Below, one piece after another: positions 60,101 through 64,000 of a stretch of DNA of 64,000 nt. The stretch comes from Saturnia japonica (lineage: Eukaryota > Arthropoda > Insecta > Lepidoptera > Saturniidae), in NCBI GenBank assembly GCA_033032175.1, contig CM065320.1, positions 4,898,001 to 4,962,000 of the forward strand, written 5' to 3'. The notes beneath the pieces were generated by a model. It was given only the letters and a program-made list of their open reading frames with translations, was not told the DNA's origin and did no database searches. Position numbers and translations under genes: made by a program. Position 1 is the stretch's first letter. Each line of letters opens with the position of its first letter.

Positions 60101-61891
60101 TTAGTTGCTAAATAAGATAGTAACAAATCTAAATCTATACAATAAAATAAAATTGAAGTGACTGTTTGTAATTTCAAAATAAGAGCTTTTTACTAAATAC
60201 ATATGAGACTGAGAGTACCTATAATAAACGAAACCTATAACAAAAAAAAAACATTTTTAATTTATTTTTGTCGGTATTCCTGTTTGTTCTGGCTAATCTC
60301 GGAAAGGGTTGGACCGATTTTGACGGGACTTTCGCTGGCAGATATATAATTTTATAAAGAGTAACTTAGGCTAATTTTATTTTAGAAAAATAATTTGGAT
60401 TCCGCGCAAATAAAATAATAAGCTTTTTATAACTTTGCGATCGCCGTGAGTGGAAGCGGGGTCATAATATCGACGGCATTCTGTAGTACACGCAAGCGGA
60501 GCCGCGGGCACAAATAGTATAAAATAAAATTGCAATAATATTATTATAAATATCTATAGTAATATTATAGAGCTCAAGAGATTATTTGTTTGAACGGGCT
60601 AATTAAATCTCTGAAAGTAAAAGTAAGAATAAAAAAAAATAAAAAAGTTATAGCTTATTTATTGAGAAAGCTTACAGGCTATCCAACATTACGCTATGAC
60701 CTTTAGGAGAGGTGAACTAACCAAAAACGTCAGATATTCCAGCAATCTGTAGGCGAATAGGCATGTACTATCCCAAAACACGCACGAATCTACGGGTACA
60801 ACCGCTTGTTATAAATAAAATGAAAACTAAAAATTAATATATTTTTTTAAATACTAATCTACGTACGCGAATTTCCCTCGAGAAACGTTAACATTAAATA
60901 AAACCAATAGGTGCTTAAATTAAAATTTATTTTATTTCAATTAACCCTATTTTGTTTGTCATGTCAGTAAATATAAATTAAATCGTAGTAAACAAGGCAC
61001 CATGAAAAGTAACTAAGTTTTTGAGTATCAAAATTTTGTCATCTCTCTAATTATGGAATTATGTAATTATTTAGGATGAAATAGCCTCCTCAAAACGGTG
61101 TCTTTGTAATAAGTTTAATTTTATAAAAACACGATGAAGAGATCCTATGTATGCGACTCCCTTTATGAATATCCACTAATCGTAATAAGTAATTACTGTA
61201 ATAGTAGAGTAAAAAACCGATCGAGTTTCTTTTTCTATTCGATTACTGGGATGTTTTCCGAACTGGTAGTAACGTTTGACATTCTTAACTGCCGTCTTAT
61301 TATTGAGGTATAATGTAGGAGGTACTACGTACTAGAGACGACGCGACGTCTCGACCATATTGTTTAAAACAAACGTTGGAGTGCATACACTCGCCCTCAG
61401 TCTGTACCGGCCACTTGTTGCGATTACACTTTTTCAGTGCAAAATTTTACTTCATAGATATGCCTTCATGAACATTTAAAGAACTCCTTAAACACAAATA
61501 AAAGTCAAGGAGTGACATTTCATCAGTAAGTTCAATTTAATACCGCGCGTGCCCCGCGTCTCGCGGTATCTAGTAAGCACAGGTTTTGTTCGTAATACCT
61601 GCTCTAATCATTGTTCATAATACTGCAATGCTTCATAGAGCCTAAATTGAATAAAGTAATTTTTGTTTGATTCTGACATACATATTTATATTATTCGCAG
61701 AATGCACATTGGAATATGCATTAGAAGCAGCAACACTGCACCCAGCTAGAGCTTTGGGTATTGAAAAGAAGAAAGGAAATCTTAACTTTGGTAGTGATGC
61801 GGACTTTGTAATACTTCACCCGAGTACTTTAAAGGTTTTATCTACGTGGATAGCGGGCGAGTGCGTGTACGACTGTAAAACGGATAAGTAA
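38952..61891 (+). CDS. AMDHD2: N-acetylglucosamine-6-phosphate deacetylase (AMDHD2), six exons
   Basis: The enzyme hydrolyses GlcNAc-6-phosphate to glucosamine-6-phosphate and acetate in the cytosol. It feeds amino-sugar recycling and so the hexosamine pathway that makes UDP-GlcNAc, the chitin precursor in insects. Exons: 38952-39156, 40379-40653, 51121-51339, 52819-52954, 59845-60021, 61701-61891. They total 1203 nt, or 400 residues plus TAA, close to the ~409 of the human protein. All introns are GT-AG and all junction phases agree. Visible family landmarks are [10 protein letters not shown] (Q66, N68), HLEGPF (E138, metal), LGHS (H205, metal), THLFNAM (H226, metal), HHRDPG (R237), ADGIH (D260, H263), VSDAVPA (D285, catalytic) and GSDADFVIL near the C-terminus. 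There is no signal peptide. The coding sequence is intact despite 21.7 kb of transposon-rich introns. Confidence 0.96.
39157..40378 (+). other. AMDHD2 intron 1
   Basis: 1222 bp, AT-rich, no transposon recognised. Acceptor TTCATTTTTAG|GA. The open frame that starts at 40339 begins inside this intron and is not the true exon start. Confidence 0.85.
40379..40653 (+). CDS. AMDHD2: AMDHD2 exon 2
   Basis: Encodes Gly69 (completed) to Lys160, including [18 protein letters not shown] and the metal-binding HLEGPFIS (E138). Phase 0 end. Donor AAA|GTTTGT is moderate. Confidence 0.93.
40990..42338 (-). pseudogene. 5'-truncated LINE with reverse transcriptase
   Basis: Minus-strand frames give [20 protein letters not shown] (RT motif A) at the right edge, [16 protein letters not shown] (motif B), [14 protein letters not shown] (YADD, motif C), [16 protein letters not shown] (motif D), then after frameshifts [20 protein letters not shown] and [13 protein letters not shown] in the post-RT region. 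The N-terminal endonuclease and early RT are absent, so the copy is 5'-truncated at about 42338. The usual C-terminal zinc finger is also not seen. The GVKQGC-type motif B separates it from the Jockey and R1 relics nearby. I do not assign a clade. It is antisense to AMDHD2. Confidence 0.85.
42422..43632 (+). repeat. 138-nt coding tandem array in the Helitron N-terminal region
   Basis: Eight full units of exactly 138 nt (starts 42422, 42560, 42698, 42836, 42974, 43112, 43250, 43388) and a diverged ninth from 43526. Each unit encodes 46 residues of the form [19 protein letters not shown], then [19 protein letters not shown], then IRTATLR. This charged, probably helical repeat resembles the repeated arginine/glutamate-rich N-terminal segment of many Helitron proteins. 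Units 3, 4 and 7 share a TAG in place of GAG (42790, 42928, 43342 region) linked to a T-to-A change in the next codons (SAQS). The opposite strand is open for 348 codons because of composition alone. Confidence 0.9.
43633..44051 (+). pseudogene. Helitron N-terminal zinc-binding region
   Basis: The array frame runs on to 43762. From 43848 another frame gives [19 protein letters not shown], then MCYSSGKV, a C-x2-C...C...GKV pattern found upstream of the Rep domain in Helitron proteins. The parts are separated by a stop and frame change, so they no longer form one protein. Confidence 0.65.
44239..44824 (+). pseudogene. Helitron-like N-terminal domain, one nonsense codon
   Basis: Frame encodes [39 protein letters not shown] and [11 protein letters not shown], then TGA at 44605-44607 where family members normally have Trp or similar, then [33 protein letters not shown] and [13 protein letters not shown]. 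This is the Helitron_like_N region that precedes the Rep motifs. The frame is lost at about 44820 by a one-base change. Confidence 0.85.
44828..45526 (+). pseudogene. Helitron Rep domain with HUH motif
   Basis: Continues from the previous domain as [17 protein letters not shown], then [20 protein letters not shown] and [19 protein letters not shown]. The HAH at 45221-45229 is the metal-binding HUH signature of rolling-circle initiators. [11 protein letters not shown] and CSKRYPS follow with the usual cysteines. After about 45460 the frame changes, and the last ~25 residues of this open frame are not family-like. Confidence 0.92.
45489..46220 (+). pseudogene. Helitron Rep catalytic-tyrosine region and linker
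   Basis: [39 protein letters not shown], then [19 protein letters not shown]. Helitron Reps normally have two tyrosines three residues apart here (a YxxKYVNKG arrangement). Only one is present (codon 45639-45641), as if four codons were deleted. Downstream, [19 protein letters not shown] and [15 protein letters not shown] match the linker to the helicase. TAG ends the frame at 46218-46220. Confidence 0.88.
46221..47361 (+). pseudogene. Helitron Pif1-like helicase, motifs I-III region
   Basis: The linker ([28 protein letters not shown]) leads to Walker [18 protein letters not shown] (about 46678-46730), Walker [15 protein letters not shown] (about 46762-46805) and [18 protein letters not shown] (about 46855-46910). 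Walker A and B are only ~14 residues apart. In Pif1-like Helitron helicases about 60-70 residues, including motif Ia, normally lie between them, so an in-frame deletion has occurred. Motif IV-type [15 protein letters not shown] is present. The frame is lost near 47360. Confidence 0.92.
47362..47813 (+). pseudogene. Helitron helicase C-terminal motifs
   Basis: After frame changes: [20 protein letters not shown] and [15 protein letters not shown] (47380-47490), then [19 protein letters not shown] (motif V, about 47622-47675) and [17 protein letters not shown] (motif VI, about 47701-47750). Stop at 47808-47810. At least two frameshifts lie in this stretch. Confidence 0.9.
47931..47959 (+). other. 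Helitron 3' terminus with hairpin
   Basis: CGCGA (47933-47937) pairs with TCGCG (47944-47948). Eleven bases downstream the element ends in CTAG (47956-47959), followed by host T. This is the usual Helitron termination hairpin and CTRR end. Confidence 0.85.
48248..48345 (+). repeat. tRNA-derived SINE head
   Basis: GTCTCATAGTGCAGTGGTACT (A-box-like) is followed ~55 bp later by GGTTCGATCCCC (B box). The spacing and long insert rule out a normal tRNA gene. Confidence 0.55.
48700..49245. repeat. AT-rich degenerate repeat tract
   Basis: Variants of TCTAAAAT(G/A)TATTTAAA recur irregularly (for example near 48813, 49086 and 49190), mixed with TTCTAAAAATTTAGA-like near-palindromes. It looks like an old, diverged minisatellite or a many-times duplicated AT-rich unit. 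No exact period is left. Confidence 0.4.
49840..50030 (+). mobile_element. Helitron 3' end, family shared with 20830-21023
   Basis: Ends GGTGAAACCGTGGGGCACAG, then CTAG (50027-50030) and T. Shares TATTTGGACA, TTTAGGAGATA and GCGGCGCGGTGTTTG with the 21 kb copy. The 5' end is not seen. Confidence 0.6.
50600..50705 (-). repeat. Dispersed repeat, family copy 4
   Basis: Reverse-complement match to 8005-8115: AGGTAAATTTGGAATGTAAA, ATCGAAATCGTTGGAACCG, TTCCGAGAAACCAATTACAT. The region 50470-50540 to its left carries the GCTTACCATCAGGGACAGTA phrase shared with 3300. Confidence 0.5.
51121..51339 (+). CDS. AMDHD2: AMDHD2 exon 3
   Basis: Encodes residues 161-233 in phase 0 at both ends. Contains VTLAPE, VALGHS (H205) and [11 protein letters not shown] (H226). 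Donor CCG|GTATGT is strong. Confidence 0.93.
51375..51888 (+). mobile_element. Non-autonomous Helitron in intron 3
   Basis: Begins TCTATACAATTAATAAAATT and ends CACGTGAGCGAAGCCGCGGG then CTCAGTTAG|T, with CTAG mutated to TTAG. The first half matches 60134-60360 (GAAGTG.CTGTTTGTAAT.TC, GTTGGACCGATTTTG.CGGGA). The second half matches the Helitron at 7022-7436. Confidence 0.7.
51890..52122 (+). mobile_element. Helitron 3' part, tandem to the previous one
   Basis: Ends CACACGAGCGAAACCGCGGG then CAAAGCTTAG|T, a one-base-extended Helitron tail. The segment contains GCACTCACGCAAAAACTACT-like sequence (CATCACGCAAAAACTACTGG) typical of Helitron interiors. It starts exactly where the previous copy ends. 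Confidence 0.5.
52819..52954 (+). CDS. AMDHD2: AMDHD2 exon 4
   Basis: Encodes residues 234-278 plus one base of Gly279: [33 protein letters not shown]. Donor GAAG|GTGCTG is a GT donor but weak from +3 on. No better donor would keep the conserved [10 protein letters not shown] join. Confidence 0.9.
53225..53365 (-). repeat. Dispersed repeat, partner of 17885-18020
   Basis: Reverse-complement phrases CTTCTTACATTCCTTCTCCA, GTAAACTTTAACTACGCCAA and CTCACGCATTAATTTATAGA align in order with the 17.9 kb copy. Confidence 0.6.
53371..53812 (+). mobile_element. Possible solo LTR
   Basis: Begins TGTTACACCCGTGGGC and could end ATATTAACA, a TG...CA layout. An internal TATATA (53561 region) precedes CTACACTAAAAGACC, and GC content is higher than the flanks. 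No primer binding site, internal coding region or clean target duplication was found, so a host regulatory segment cannot be ruled out. Confidence 0.35.
53994..54352 (+). repeat. Lepidopteran tRNA-derived SINE
   Basis: The head has GTGGTGGTCAAGTATTTCAGA (A box) and AGATTCGAATCCCCGTC (B box). The body has TGTACACTTCCTAATTTAAA, GGTAATACTATCGACTGACA, CATCGTGAGGAAACCTGAAC and CCCAGCAGTGAGACTTTTAC. The tail is CAGGCTGG then TATTATTATTATTATTATT. Head, body and simple-sequence tail in this order mark a nearly complete SINE. Confidence 0.85.
54388..54403. repeat. Target site duplication, LINE 3' side
   Basis: CAAGCTTTAAAAGGTT here is repeated exactly at 59640-59655 on the other side of the LINE. The first C may belong to the element, so the duplication is 15-16 bp. 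Confidence 0.85.
54690..54998 (-). pseudogene. R1-clade ORF2 C-terminal CCHC region
   Basis: [18 protein letters not shown] forms C-x2-C-x8-H-x4-C, the zinc motif at the ORF2 end of R1-clade elements. A charged tail ([13 protein letters not shown]) follows. It is separated from the upstream RT frame by a frameshift near 54990. Confidence 0.85.
54911..56656 (-). pseudogene. R1-clade reverse transcriptase with internal deletions
   Basis: In order: [48 protein letters not shown] (RT motif 1), a frame change with loss of the usual linker before [35 protein letters not shown], then LAVSLDM fused directly to [13 protein letters not shown] at about 55782. The segment that normally carries the rest of motif A and motif B (some 75-85 residues) is missing. 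The post-RT thumb ([15 protein letters not shown]) and a later frame ([39 protein letters not shown]) follow. The deletion removes essential palm residues. Confidence 0.9.
56741..57422 (-). pseudogene. R1-clade AP-like endonuclease
   Basis: [20 protein letters not shown] at the start, then VAAEPYH (Glu), [23 protein letters not shown] (Asp/Asn), frameshift near 57030, then [20 protein letters not shown] and [14 protein letters not shown] (the SDH signature). The residues expected for nicking are present in the pieces, but the frame is broken. It starts right after the ORF1 region. Confidence 0.9.
57430..58228 (-). pseudogene. R1-clade ORF1 C-terminal part with zinc knuckles
   Basis: [40 protein letters not shown], then [13 protein letters not shown] and [10 protein letters not shown]; after a frameshift the other frame gives [20 protein letters not shown]. 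These are the CCHC knuckles of an R1-clade Gag-like protein, which binds element RNA. The end of the gene contains a 35-bp triplication. Confidence 0.85.
57543..57657. repeat. 35-bp unit repeated three times in LINE ORF1
   Basis: ATCAGCGCACACTGCGCAGC recurs at about 57554, 57589 and 57624 within a 35-bp unit. As 35 is not a multiple of three, the two extra copies shift the reading frame of the ORF1 end. Confidence 0.9.
58225..59180 (-). pseudogene. R1-clade ORF1 N-terminal part
   Basis: A possible start is [16 protein letters not shown] (59141) or a Met 13 codons upstream. The frame runs to [15 protein letters not shown] and [19 protein letters not shown], then shifts near 58655 to [36 protein letters not shown] (coiled-coil-like), a proline run PPPPPPRP and [20 protein letters not shown]. 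One more frame change lies near 58350. It is likely the oligomerising part of the Gag-like protein. Confidence 0.75.
59181..59639 (-). other. LINE 5' untranslated region
   Basis: GC-rich leader between the 5' boundary and ORF1, starting GGGGCACGAGTCAGGAACCT on the minus strand. It would carry the internal promoter of an active copy. No specific motif was assigned. Confidence 0.6.
59640..59655. repeat. Target site duplication, LINE 5' side
   Basis: Exact copy of CAAGCTTTAAAAGGTT at 54388-54403. Confidence 0.85.
59845..60021 (+). CDS. AMDHD2: AMDHD2 exon 5
   Basis: Completes Gly279 and encodes to the first base of Glu338: [20 protein letters not shown] (catalytic D285), [18 protein letters not shown]. 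Donor TAG|GTATTT. Confidence 0.93.
60022..61700 (+). other. AMDHD2 intron 5
   Basis: 1679 bp. Holds a Helitron (60134-60517). 61218-61258 has a diverged copy of the repeat phrase near 262 (CCGATCGAGTTTCT, then CGATTACTGGGATGTTTTCC). The rest is AT-rich. Acceptor TATTATTCGCAG|AA. Confidence 0.85.
60134..60517 (+). mobile_element. Non-autonomous Helitron in intron 5
   Basis: A|TCTATACAATAAAATAAAATT at the start and ACACGCAAGCGGAGCCGCGG then GCACAAATAG|T at the end (CTAG mutated to ATAG). The host A and T flank it as expected. It shares its 5' half with 51375-51888 and its 3' part with 19488-19628. Confidence 0.75.
61701..61891 (+). CDS. AMDHD2: AMDHD2 exon 6 (terminal)
   Basis: Completes Glu338 and encodes the C-terminus: [52 protein letters not shown], then TAA at 61889-61891. 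Confidence 0.94.
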
Positions 61892-62110
61892 TATATGACC
61901 AATAGTTGCTACCTGATTGGGATCTAGCGAAGAAGAGGAAGGGAGCTGATCGGGGCAGCAAATTATTTTAAAAACTCGTATGCTAGAGGAACAGATGCAA
62001 TGCCAAGTTTTTGTCCCGGTTCTGAAAAATTCGATCCAAAGCTGGATTGTCGTGTAACTATGAATAGGGTTATAAACTCCAATCATAATATATTGAAAAA
62101 ATAATTAAAC

Positions 62111-62116
62111 AATAAA
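62111..62116 (+). terminator. AMDHD2 polyadenylation signal (candidate)
   Basis: AATAAA 220 bp after the stop codon in an AT-rich 3' region. A second AATAAA lies at 62410-62415 and could give a longer 3' end. Confidence 0.5.
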
Positions 62117-62419
62117 TTTAAATAAGAGAAAAAATATAATAATATACTGAAGGTGTTACTAACTGCAAATGTTGACTGTCAATACTTTGTACATTTACAG
62201 ACTGTGCCTTATTATTTTATTTTATGTATAGTTATAAAAACGAATAGAATCATAAGAATGTACCTATTTGTTGACAAGGTTTAAAACTTTGCAATACGTA
62301 CCTACTTTCTAGTTTTAAATTTCCTAAACGATTATTAAACAGTTACCACAACATATATTATTTCATTTCAACCTTCTAACTGCAAGCTTTTAAAAGTATT
62401 GAAAAATTGAATAAAATGT

Positions 62420-63585
62420 TTTTTATATATGTATATTTTTCTCGGTGAACCCTTTTATTTGGTATCTACTTAAGGGATGCATATAAAATAACTGGTCCGC
62501 CATCTTCAGGAATCCGCCCTATTGATTTTAGAATTGGGATTGTTAAAAAACGGCTTAACCGATTCTTATGAAATTTTGTACACTGGATTCTTATGTCATG
62601 GGTAAATAGATATGGTATAAGAAATGTGAATATAACTTTTATAAATCGTAAAAAAAAATCCTTAGTTCTAGACCGATCTTGACAACATTTTGTACACGAC
62701 AAGTATAAGTCACTCAATGAATGAATGATGAGCTGTCAAAATTACCAATAATATTTTTAAAAATTGTAAAAAAAAGAATTGTGTAAATGCAAATAATATC
62801 GACACACTTTCGAAAATAGTCAAGGCATTAAATGACAGATAATAAAATCGAATATAGTGTTTCATAGTTACTTAACACCGGAGGTGAAAGCTTACACCTG
62901 GCGAGAAGCGACGCGCGACAAAAACATGGTTTTCTTCGCCGTGACGCGGCGCGGCTCTGAGTGACGTTAATGAGATATGCGAGCGGCAATTTGTTTATGC
63001 ACACCCTTAGATATTATATATATATATTAAGAAATCGTTTTTTTGAACAAAGTAGAGACACCACGCCACGTCAATCCACGATTTCTATCGGCGTGAAAAC
63101 AATCCTATACTAATCTTCAAGTTTAACAGAAAAGAGTTTTTAATTACATTACATTACACATAGAATTGTGTGTGATTTCTTTTCATGTTTATCTTCTTTT
63201 CATAGATAATTATAATATTTATAATTTCAAATCTTTATATACTATTACCAAATCTTTGTACGAGAAGAAACATGGACAATATTAAATCTATTACTAATAA
63301 TTTTGAAGAATGGCATTCTACGTTCATTTTATAATTTAATGAAATAAAACTATTGAATGATTAAAGATATTTTTGAAGATCATATTATGCCCTCTATTTG
63401 ACCTTCATGACGTCATCACTTTGCCTGGTTACGGTTACCCGAACAATAAAGATCGCCGTATTAATATACATTTCTGTCAAATGCCAAACAATGTTTTTCT
63501 TTTTGTTTTGGCACCGCAAACAGCACTTGCCAGTGTCAATGTTTTCAAGCCTTCGTAGTAGTAGGTATTTTATTCAAAATGGCGT
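62420..63585. other. Non-coding stretch downstream of AMDHD2
   Basis: 62500-62640 contains Helitron-like interior phrases (CCGATTCTTATGAAATTTTGT). 62880-63000 is a GC-rich spot (GCGAGAAGCGACGCGCGACA, GTGACGCGGCGCGGCTCTG) followed by a TATATATATAT run near 63016. TGACGTCA, a full CRE palindrome, is at 63408-63415. No coding region is supported. Confidence 0.35.
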
Positions 63586-63589
63586 TTAA

Positions 63590-63815
63590 CAAGATGGTGG
63601 ATCCCTTGCTAGGACGATTGAGAGTTTTTGTGAGATTTCAAAATGCATGCTTTCAGTTTAAATTTACAATCCAATTCACTTAAGCACTACCACCAAACTA
63701 TATCACGCAAAACACCAATATTACATAATATAGGGTCAAAAACCTAAGTTAACGAATTAGAAATAAAAACCACAACATGGCACTTCAAGATCCCATCAAA
63801 CAATGTTGAGCATAG
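63590..63815 (-). repeat. Dispersed repeat, partner of 12285-12525
   Basis: Plus-strand phrases AACAAGATGGTGGATCCCTT, ACATAATATAGGGTCAAAAA, AACCACAACATGGCACTTCA and AGATCCCATCAAAC are the reverse complement, in reverse order, of the 12.3 kb copy. This copy looks closer to intact. Confidence 0.6.
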
Positions 63816-63819
63816 ATAA

Positions 63820-64000
63820 TACACTAAACCACACTGCCATTCCGGACCCTATCTCACAAAGCTATATTATTGTACTACTAAAGTCAGTTTAAAACAGAAC
63901 ACAGTTCCCTATGTATTACTGTACAATATGGAACACAGTTTAAAACGAACGTCGACAGATGCACACGTATGTTATCATGGCGCTGACACTGTCAATGGTC
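63820..64000. other. Window end, nothing recognised
   Basis: Short stretch with no assignable gene or repeat. Confidence 0.3.

Noticed and set aside
63408..63415. Functional CRE (TGACGTCA)
   Set aside because: A single 8-bp palindrome in 64 kb is expected by chance at an appreciable rate, and no promoter context is visible.

Overview
This window looks like nuclear DNA from a lepidopteran (moth or butterfly). It is AT-rich and intron-rich and crowded with transposon relics of kinds common in Lepidoptera: Helitrons ending in CTAG|T after a GC hairpin, an R1-clade non-LTR element, Jockey- and RTE-like tails, mariner, pogo and hAT elements, and tRNA-derived SINEs. I see no operons, Shine-Dalgarno sites, rRNA, intact tRNA genes or CRISPR. 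The species call is an inference from repeat and protein family resemblance.

Only one host gene can be supported. It is a complete N-acetylglucosamine-6-phosphate deacetylase (AMDHD2 / NagA family) on the + strand, with six coding exons between 38952 and 61891. The exons join without frame loss into a 400-residue protein that keeps the expected metal-binding and catalytic residues. Its 21.7 kb of introns hold most of the large transposons.

Layout: 1-12 kb is non-coding with three well-defined Helitrons (3794-4623 minus, 7022-7436 plus, 9779-10476 minus), a Helitron relic and a LINE tail. 12-14.1 kb holds a dispersed repeat and a decayed mariner on the minus strand. 16-23.2 kb holds SINE pieces, a pogo/Tigger-like deletion element with perfect 21-bp inverted ends (18520-19354), an RTE-like LINE end and a hAT-like MITE with a perfect 8-bp target duplication (22749-23186). 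23-30 kb is mostly featureless, apart from a GC-rich candidate leader exon ending in CAG|GTAAGT at 26879 and two neighbouring hairpins that differ by a compensatory base-pair change (27002-27076). 30.4-33.4 kb holds two Jockey-like fragments and a second mariner relic. 37.6-38.85 kb may be a hAT-like element ending 100 bp before the AMDHD2 start codon.

Inside the gene, intron 2 carries a 5'-truncated LINE (minus) and a large decayed autonomous Helitron (42.4-47.96 kb, plus) with a 138-nt coding repeat array, a Rep (HUH) domain and a Pif1-like helicase. It also carries a SINE, an AT-rich degenerate repeat tract and more Helitron ends. Introns 3 and 5 hold short non-autonomous Helitrons. Intron 4 holds an LTR-like block, a SINE and an almost end-to-end R1-clade LINE (54404-59639, minus) flanked by a 16-bp target duplication. 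All transposon proteins seen are broken by frameshifts, stops or deletions. The host enzyme is intact.
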